Made by a program: the position numbers and the translations under genes. A stretch of DNA of 64,000 nucleotides from Dasypus novemcinctus (Eukaryota; Chordata; Mammalia; Cingulata; Dasypodidae): NCBI RefSeq assembly GCF_030445035.2, contig NC_080690.1:34002796-34066795 (forward strand), written 5' to 3'. Positions 51,016 to 64,000 of this stretch are shown here, piece by piece (within the stretch, counting starts at the first letter, position 1; every line of letters begins with the position of its first letter). The notes beneath the pieces are model-generated. The model ran no database searches and had not been told where the DNA came from. It saw only the letters and a list, made by a program, of their open reading frames with translations.

Positions 51016-53409
51016 GATTTTAACCCAACTTTCGTTCTGACTCCAAAGCATGTGCTCCTGTGCCAGGCCCTGAAGTCTTGTGGGACTGCTGCCCAGCTAG
51101 GACCTGCCTTGGGTCTTGAGGCCGTTTCCCAATACTACCACCTGGTCTCTCACCCCGCCGCCATCGTTGGTGAGCTCTTTACTTTCCAAAAGCAGTTTTC
51201 AAAGAAGTTTCTGAAACCCTTCCTGGGAGTTTGTGCTTTCTAAAGCTAATGACCACTGCCAGCCACCAGAGGGCCACATCCCAAATACATTCCTTGTATT
51301 TGAGGAAATAAAGTGCATTTTTGGTTTGGTTTTAATTTTCCTAAAAATACAAGCCAGCTGATCCATCAGCTGATCAGCAAAGAGGCTCACTCCAGAGACC
51401 CACGCCAAGTGTGGGAGGATGAGCAGGTGGTGAGGGGATGCCTCTGGGCTGGTGCTGTTTGGGAGAGAGGCATTTGGGGCAACTGAGAAAAGGAATTGCC
51501 AGCTGCCCTTCCTCCTTCCCCCAACCAGCCAAGGTGTCCTCCCTCTGCAGCAGCACCGCCAACGTGGAGCTTTCCCGGGCTCCAGGGGCCTCCCTTCCCA
51601 CTCTAAGTCCTCACACTTTTTGGGGGAGTCTGTTTCCCAGGGCTCCCACTGAAATCTGGCCACTTCCAGGGAACATATTAGGTGTGCCTTATGTTGGGGT
51701 GGCTGATGGCCCTAACCTTGGCCTCTTTCCTTGGCATCTGGGTGCCATTTTACTCCTCAGAAAAGTCTCCAGGTCTAAGAGAGCTGAACAAACAGGGATA
51801 GCCTTTCCCCCAGCAGCCCCCTCCCCATATGCCTCCTGCCCGTCAACAGATTCCTTGTCAACAGGTTCCCCTCGGCCATCCAGAGACTCAGCCCGTGCTC
51901 CAGAAGGTGCTGTAGGATCCCAAAGAAATCATTAAGCCCTGTGATGGGGCATGTGGCATGGTATGAGGGTCAGAATCTCAGTAATGCATCAGGAAATGGC
52001 CTCTCAGAGGTCCCAGGGGCCAGAACAAGCCAAGGGCCCCCCTGCAGTGGGAATGGGCTGAAACTCTCCCATGTAGCCTCTGCTGGCAGAGTCCACTCAG
52101 ACCACCCGAGCAGATGAGCCAGGTCACGTCAGGGCTTCGCATTAGGGCAAGTTCCCCAAGTGAGAGATCTGAACACTCTTCCCACCACTACCACCACCAC
52201 CCTGGCCATGTGCACATCCCCAACCAAAATCACATGATTCAGACCGTGTCCCTCCTGCTCAGCAACACAAGCAGACACTGTCCAAGAGCACACATCTGTC
52301 CCATGATAGGGCCCAAGCCTCTCCCACTAGTCAGCCAAAACAGAGCTCCCCATCCTGCCGCCCCTTCCCCAAAGCCAGTAACTGGCTTTCAACCCTCGTT
52401 TCAATGCTTTCCATTGAGGGTCTAAAACAAGCTAGCATTGATTTTAACCACTCCCAGCCCCAGAATGCATACCACATGCTGTGTTCACCAAAATGCTCTT
52501 GGTTAATCATCCCAGCACACCTCGAGCCAGACCCTGACCTTTCAGAGACCCTCCAGAATAGTACCCTGGCCAGGCGACTGAATTCTGACGCTAGTGAGGG
52601 GACAGCAAGATTTCGGAGCCCAGAGTTCAGTACTTGCAGAGACTCTGGGGACTTCCCAGATGCAGGCACAGAGTAGCCTCTGAGCCCTCCTCACAGGGAG
52701 CGGAGAAGAGGTCTGGCTTATTTACCCGGAGGCTTGGAAGAGGCTCTTCCACTGCCCTCTGAGGAGCCCACAGGCTGGGCTGCAGGGCTTTACCAGGCTG
52801 TGCCTCAGCTAAAGACCCTCCCAGGAAAGGAGGCCTGAGAAAGGTTTCCACTCTGCTGAAGGACTGAACAAAGGTGGCACATTCCAGACATTTACTGGCT
52901 ACAGAAAAGGGTGGTAGTGAAGAAACCATCTTAAACAGAGAACATATACACTGACTCTCCTCAGCCCTCCTCGCTATCCACAAACACCACAGAGACTTGA
53001 CAACATCAGAGAAGCAAAGACAAAAGAAAGGAAAACAATCAACCAATTGAATAAAGAACTCCCCCCACCACGATGTTTCTAAGGAGAGTTACCGATCAAG
53101 TGAGGACAAGCTGTACTTTGCCTCCTTCTCCTCTTTATAAAATGCACAATATTTGAAATTCCTGGTGGAAAAACACTCAGTAAATGAAGCAGCAAGGTCA
53201 ACTGGGGCCAATTATCCCACTCACTTTGTCTCCTGGTTCTGCAATACTGAATGCCAGCTACTGCCCTCTCTCAAGGGACTTCATATCTGTCATTTCTGCT
53301 GCTCAGAGAAGTGCAAACAGTGTAACAAATCAGGGCAATCCAATTTAGCTGGAGAGCTCCTAGCAGCCTGTGCAGGCCCGAAGACCCCTAACAGCTAGTG
53401 CCAGCAGTT

Positions 53410-53535
53410 GCCAAGCCCAGTTAGGGAAGCCAGATAAAATGGGGGCATACTTACGCTAAAAGCTTGTTGTTTATCTGAAATTCAGATTTAACTGGGCATC
53501 CTGTATGTTCATTTGCTAAGTCTGGCCTGGATAAA
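53410..53535. repeat. Old interspersed repeat, family uncertain
   Basis: TTGTTTATCTGAAATTCAGA and TTAACTGGGCATCCTGTATG are sequences I recall as widespread in mammalian genomes. I cannot name the family with confidence. Confidence 0.4.
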
Positions 53536-56500
53536 GGGGCCATAGCTAGAAGTCACACGGCCCTGGATGCCCCCAGAAGGTCTGTCCAGGCTGACTCTCC
53601 CGGGACTGCCAAAGGGACCCAGCACGTGCTTCAGCAGCTAAAAGCCCCCTCTGGGATCACTGACTCTTCACTGCCACTGCCTGAGGCCAACTTTTTCACT
53701 CTTGCCATCCCCAAGAAAGATTCTCAAGGACTCCAAGGACAGGGGCAATGCTGAGGGTACAGTATGCCCATGCAATGCTGGACTACTGCCAGTGTTCTCC
53801 CTCTGCCCCCCACCTTTCTAAATCAAATCTTCACTCCCTTCCCCTCAATGTTACCCTGCTGACAGCAGCTTTGCAAGCTTCCTTTGAAGGGTCAGCCCTG
53901 TTTTATCTGACCCCAGGAGACATTCCTCTGTCCCACCTTCTTTCATATTGAATACCTCCTAAGGGCCCTTGAGAGGAAACAGGGATGAGTCTGAATCCAG
54001 GACCATGGAGCTGGTAGAGGGTGTGGGGAGGTGCCAAAGCAAAGAATTGTTGCTCATTTAAATGGCTGTTGAGCCATTTCTTGTGGGAAAATGTTCCTCC
54101 TTCCCTGGGTTAGCAGCTTTCAAACACAAGTATTTCCAGTTAGGTGATCCTGGTAAAAAGAGGAATAGAAGAGAAAGCTTATTTTCTTAGTCTTCTGTAC
54201 AGCTCTAGGGTGGGGGATTTACCCAGCTCCCTAGCGTGGCTAGCTCCTGACAGGTACTCTGTTAACGTCTGCAGAACTGAACTTTGCTGACACACAGAGT
54301 GTACGGGGCCTGCTTAGCAGGCTGTGGACCACAGCGGTCACAAGTTACACGTATAACAAGGCTAAAAGCACAGGGCACTGCAAAGTTTTAGAATGTTTCA
54401 TCTGGTGGTTCTAAGTTTATTTCCACTGATTTTCTAGTTAGAAACAAGTGGCAGGAAGACATTTATTTCCGTCCTCTCCCTGCCCTGTGAGGAAATCTAA
54501 AATATCAGGAAACTGGCAAAAGATATCTGGAGGTGGGTGACTTCTGATTCCACCTCGAAGAACAAAGAATCGGGGACATTCAGGGCCCCCAAAACAACCT
54601 CACTATTGCCCAAAGTTCTACACAGTTCCTCTTCATCAAATTACTGACTTGGTATTATCGAAATGCTAGAGCATTTCACTGAATTAAAATGTGCACCTTG
54701 AATGACATCCTAAAATGCACATTTCCATTAGGGTTTTTATAGGCAACGCTTCTCCCAATTTTCTGGACAGGGTTCAATCACCTCTGTGGATGACTGAGCC
54801 TGAGTGAGAGTCCAGGCCTGTGGCAAGGGGCCAGCCTAGGGCTTTATTCTCTAACTTGATATTAAGCATCCTCGAATCATTTCCTGAGCGGCATGATGGA
54901 AAGCTGGCAAGCGATGTGAACTACCTATCGGGCTGGACAAAGGCTCTGATGCCTAAGGAGAAACAAGGATTGTGGAGATAGTCTTAAGCAGTAGGGCACT
55001 GGCACATGTGCATATAATCGCAGAATTTAAGATCAAGGGTTTTAGCCAGGAGTTTACTCAAATAAAGCAGGCAGGGGTGAGAATCCAAGGAGCAAAGAAC
55101 AGTCCTCATTTTTTCTTTGTTTAATCAGCAAATGCTGGACACTGCAGGAGGGATTCTATAGCTCCCTGCTTAAAGTAACTTTAACCCTAGGATTTAAATG
55201 ATACATCAAGAGAATAACAACAGTGGCTGCTGGACTGCCATTAAAAGTATCTAGACTATAAGTTCTTGGAGGGCAGGAACTAGGTTTACATTCTGGCCCC
55301 AGCTGGAAATAGGTACTTCCTGCTTTTTGATGAGACCATCGGTTCACCAGTCATAAAACCAAAGGATATGCTCTGAGAGAGCTCAAACAAGTTCTACTTC
55401 AGTTTTCCCTTTGAAGTTGGGTAGCCAGAGTTGTTTTAAAAGAATTAAAAGTAAATACATAAAAGGAATGGAATCCTTGAAATCAACTCTTGAGGCCTCT
55501 GAGAAGCATCCAGATGAATTCAGTACTTTCCTATGAGTGTCTGGGTGAGTTTATTATACGCCACTTGGAGGCAGCTGCTAACCCTGTCAGTCTCCAAGTG
55601 ACTTGATTTCATTAGGAAGATTGGAATCTCATCCCCAGAAGACAAGACTCCAGGTGCCACTTTCTCCGCTTCCCTGGGTAAATGGTGGAATTGGGAATCA
55701 ATATCTAGGGAAAGGATTTAGTTTCCCAAATGGGAGAGCTAGGATGATATTTTAAGCTAACAATCTTTCACGAGGTGAAGATGTCTGGGCACAAGCAGTA
55801 ACCATGGGAACATGGGAACCTGTTGATACCATGGCCTTGGAAACGCGGCCTCAGTCTCTGCACAGATCTAGCAGGGCCATGCTTTACCACAGAATCTAGC
55901 TCGTAGGACAAGTACTGGGATTTGCTCCGGGAGGCCTGGCCCATCCAGTAAGAACTTAGTTGTCTTATTTCACTACAAAGACCTCACTCTGAGCATCCTC
56001 AACTGCCAACCAATGGGCACTTCCATCAGGGCAGCTACAGGTCTTGTTGCTTTTCTCTCCCTTGGGATTTTATGTTTCATCAATTGGTCAAAGTGGGGGT
56101 GGACCTCATTCCCCATCCAGGGCTTGTGTGCCATTTTCCTATTTGGAACAGGCGTGGCACTATTCTAGTTCTATCTGCAGGTAAGATCTATTAAAAACCT
56201 AAACGGTGAGTCACACTTCATGAAAAGTCCACAGAGGACTGTTTTTAAAGCACTATTCAAACAAATCATTTGATTTAAAATATAAATCATATAAGCAGGG
56301 AACAACTCACTAAATCAAGTCCCCTTGCAGGGCTCGTCTTTTGAGACTTTCTGGTAAAGCTTAACACAGAAGGTGAGTGCTCCAGGGTGAACAGAGAAGA
56401 CTAAAGGATGATGGACCAGACACAGCCCTGCTGACCTTTGGACAAAATCCTTGATGGAATGTGGAAGCCGAACAATGAAGAGATAAATGATGGTCCCATT

Positions 56501-57570
56501 ACCTATAAATGAGCAATTTCTCTTTAAAAAGTGATCCCAAAAGGAAAGGTAACAATTATTTTAACAACTGAAGGATGGCAAGAGTAAGCATATCCTGTGT
56601 TAAAAGGATTTCTCCCTAGGAGCAAAAAGCACCTTTGGAGACTCCATTTGGAGATCTTAACATGCTCCTGGAAAAGAGCCAGCCTCAGAAACGTCCATAA
56701 AACCCAAACAGCGGACAGCTGCCCACTTTCTTGTGGCCCAGTCAGCCCATTCAGGGACAAACACTTGCCCTCGTTTCTTCTCCAGAATTTAGTCCAGGGC
56801 TTTGGGACTGGTGCTAGGAGAAGAGCCAATGACAGGAACGGACTCTGCTCAGGCACCAAAAGTCCACAGTGCTAAAGCTACAGTGTGTTGGACACTCAGA
56901 ATGCAACCCATGAGCTTGCCCAGCCAATCAGTTTCACAAGTGGGGCAGATGGTGTCCAAGCAGAGGATGCGACCACCAGAGAAAGGAAGAAGGGTTTAGA
57001 AATGCGTTAGAAGAGGCTTTCATAGCATGAACAGTTGACTCTCAGTGGGGCAGCAGTGATGTTCACCATTCCCTTAAGCTATCTTTTTTCAGTCCTGTCC
57101 ATGCAGTGGGATTTCAAGAGAAAAGAAATCTTGTTAATCCTTGGCTCAGAGCAGATGATCTGGGGAGGTCTTAGAGCACCTGGACCAAAGACACATTAGA
57201 GAAGAGGGAGGCCACAGAGAGCTCCATGCTTCACACACAAATCTCAACTCACCTAAGGTTGAAGTTGGCTTCCACATTCAAATAATATGAAAAATGAACC
57301 ATCAGCCTGCTACATTGAATATCCTATCTAAATAAAAGTAACTCCCACACGCTTCATTTCCTTGCTCAATTTGGGTGAATTTTTAATCACTTTACGGTCA
57401 ATTTTAACCATGTCACAAATGCTTATATAGCTTATCATTCTCTGACCCAAGAACTAGTGAAGGCATTTCTCCCCAATACACAAATGAAAATCTAAACAAA
57501 TTTATCAAATGAAAAATAAAAAACAAAACGTAAAATAAAGGATGTTTAAAAGAAATACAAATCAAAGGAA

Positions 57571-62735
<5,165 letters not shown>

Positions 62736-63369
62736 CTAAAGGATAGAATGTGAAAAGCATCAAAACTTCTTGAACTCTCTTGGTGAGGGGAATTAAGGTG
62801 TGGAAAATAGTGCTTATTTTGAAATGTCCACTTTGAAATGTCTAAGAGTTTGATGATGAACCTGGTATAAACCCACTTAAAAATATTTTATACAAAGCAT
62901 GGTTTTGCAGCCTCAGCTACCATTTCAACATCCAAATCTCCAGGAAGGGTAGGAGGTCCTAATGGGATTGTTTGCTAAATGGGAATATCTCATTTGCAAA
63001 AGAGTGTTCTTTTGGGTTACCCCAGGAAAACAACCCAATGCAGAGTTTTCTCTAGGTCACTTTATGAGGGGTAGCTGAAGGCTGTGTAAAAAGTAACACT
63101 TTTTGTCTCAGGCTGGAAGTTAGGCTGATTAACTCAGTTAACAACGAAAATGCTTCTCCTTCCCCCTCACTGGGGAGGAGAGTGGCACTGGCTATTCCAA
63201 CTCTAAGAATTCCCCTATCCATTCATCATTAGCTTTTTCTAAAACACCTCTGCAATGGCTCAAAGTACATCTGACATGACAGTATAGAGGGGCACACAAT
63301 GCCTAGAATTAAATCTAATTTGCACAATTAAAATTTTGAGACAGTTTTTCCTACCCACCTCTTTGGCAA

Positions 63370-63960
63370 AAATTTTAAAAATCTGACAGTACCAAGTAAT
63401 GGTAATGATGCAAGGAAATAGAAACTCTCATATACTGCTGGGAGGATAGTAAATTAGTAGAACCACTTTGGAAAATTGTTTGATGTTCCCATGTAAGCTG
63501 AACAAGCATTTGTGCCTTGCCCTTCTGTAAGTCCACTATTGGAGAAACTCTTGTACATGTGTAAAAAGAAAAAGAGGAGGATGTTCACAGGAGCATTGCT
63601 AGTGTGACCAGAAGTTCTATCAGTACTGAGCCAGGTGACAAAGTTAGGGAATATTCAGAAGAAGGAACAATAAATTGCAGTTGAAAATAAAAACAAATGT
63701 ATCAACATGGCTAGACCTCAAAAATAATATTGAGGGAAAAGAACAGATGGCAGAATGTTATACTCAGTAATGATACATTTATGTAAATTCAAAGCACACA
63801 CATCAAACAATGTTATATTCTGATTATGGACATGTACATATATAGTAAAAGCATAAGAACATGGACTGAATACATAAACACAGTCATGCCTGTGGCTGTC
63901 TGGGTTGAGGTGGGAGTAGGGCGGCAGAGAGGGAAAAGAATAAGCCTATCAGGAACATTG
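63370..63960 (+). mobile_element. Old L1 fragment (3' part of ORF2)
   Basis: ATACTGCTGGGAGGATAGTA, CCACTTTGGAAAATTGTTTG, TTCACAGGAGCATTGCTAG and the later AACATGGCTAGACCTCAAAA follow the order of mammalian L1 ORF2 3' ends. Heavily mutated; NUP93 intron. Confidence 0.7.
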
Positions 63961-64000
63961 TCATTTATTAACATAGGTCAAATCCCAACATAGGAAAGTC

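Larger units (their letters stand above)
46682..57570. other. Intergenic between mir-138-2 and the NUP93 3' end
   Basis: About 10.9 kb without a recognised coding exon. It holds MIR-, L2- and MER5-like fragments and otherwise unclassified, AT-richer sequence. No frame over 170 codons, no conserved protein motif and no RNA gene was found. Confidence 0.55.

Overview
This window is mammalian nuclear DNA, almost certainly from a xenarthran and most likely an armadillo. The species clue is the repeats: at least ten copies or heads of the tRNA-Ala-derived DAS-SINE family, known to me from armadillos, several flanked by clear target-site duplications. The genes are split into short exons with canonical GT-AG introns, and old mammalian repeats (MIR-, L2-, L1- and hAT-like) lie between them. 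There is no bacterial or viral gene organisation.

Layout. All recognised genes read on the minus strand. (1) 2911-41823 holds the complete coding region of SLC12A3, the thiazide-sensitive Na-Cl cotransporter NCC. All 26 coding exons could be placed. They join in frame to 3090 nt, giving 1029 residues plus stop. A TATA box lies about 55 nt upstream of the ATG. (2) 41.9-57.5 kb is intergenic and holds the microRNA hairpin mir-138-2 (46598-46681, minus), a short DAS-SINE and scattered old repeats. (3) 57571-62667 holds the last four coding exons of NUP93 (146 C-terminal residues) with its poly(A) signal; the rest of NUP93 lies beyond the right edge. The order NUP93, mir-138-2, SLC12A3, all in one orientation, matches human chromosome 16q13. 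HERPUD1 and CETP, next in human, would lie beyond the left edge and were not seen.

The main repeats are a 1.16-kb poly(A)-tailed insertion with 17-nt target duplications just past the SLC12A3 stop codon (1191-2349), a 2.6-kb L1/HAL1-type ORF1-bearing element in SLC12A3 intron 8 (about 31540-34165) with a DAS-SINE nested inside it, and a long (TTCC)n tract in intron 25.

The genes do not form a pathway. NCC reabsorbs Na+ and Cl- in the distal convoluted tubule, NUP93 is a nuclear pore scaffold protein, and miR-138 is an independent regulatory RNA. The most notable gene-level points are in SLC12A3. The internal splice donor that in human makes the short exon-20 isoform is destroyed here, so only the long form with the regulatory serine is predicted. 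The optional Gln at codon 95 in human is also absent. I found no undescribed system; the interesting items are splice-site evolution, microRNA synteny and nested retroposons.
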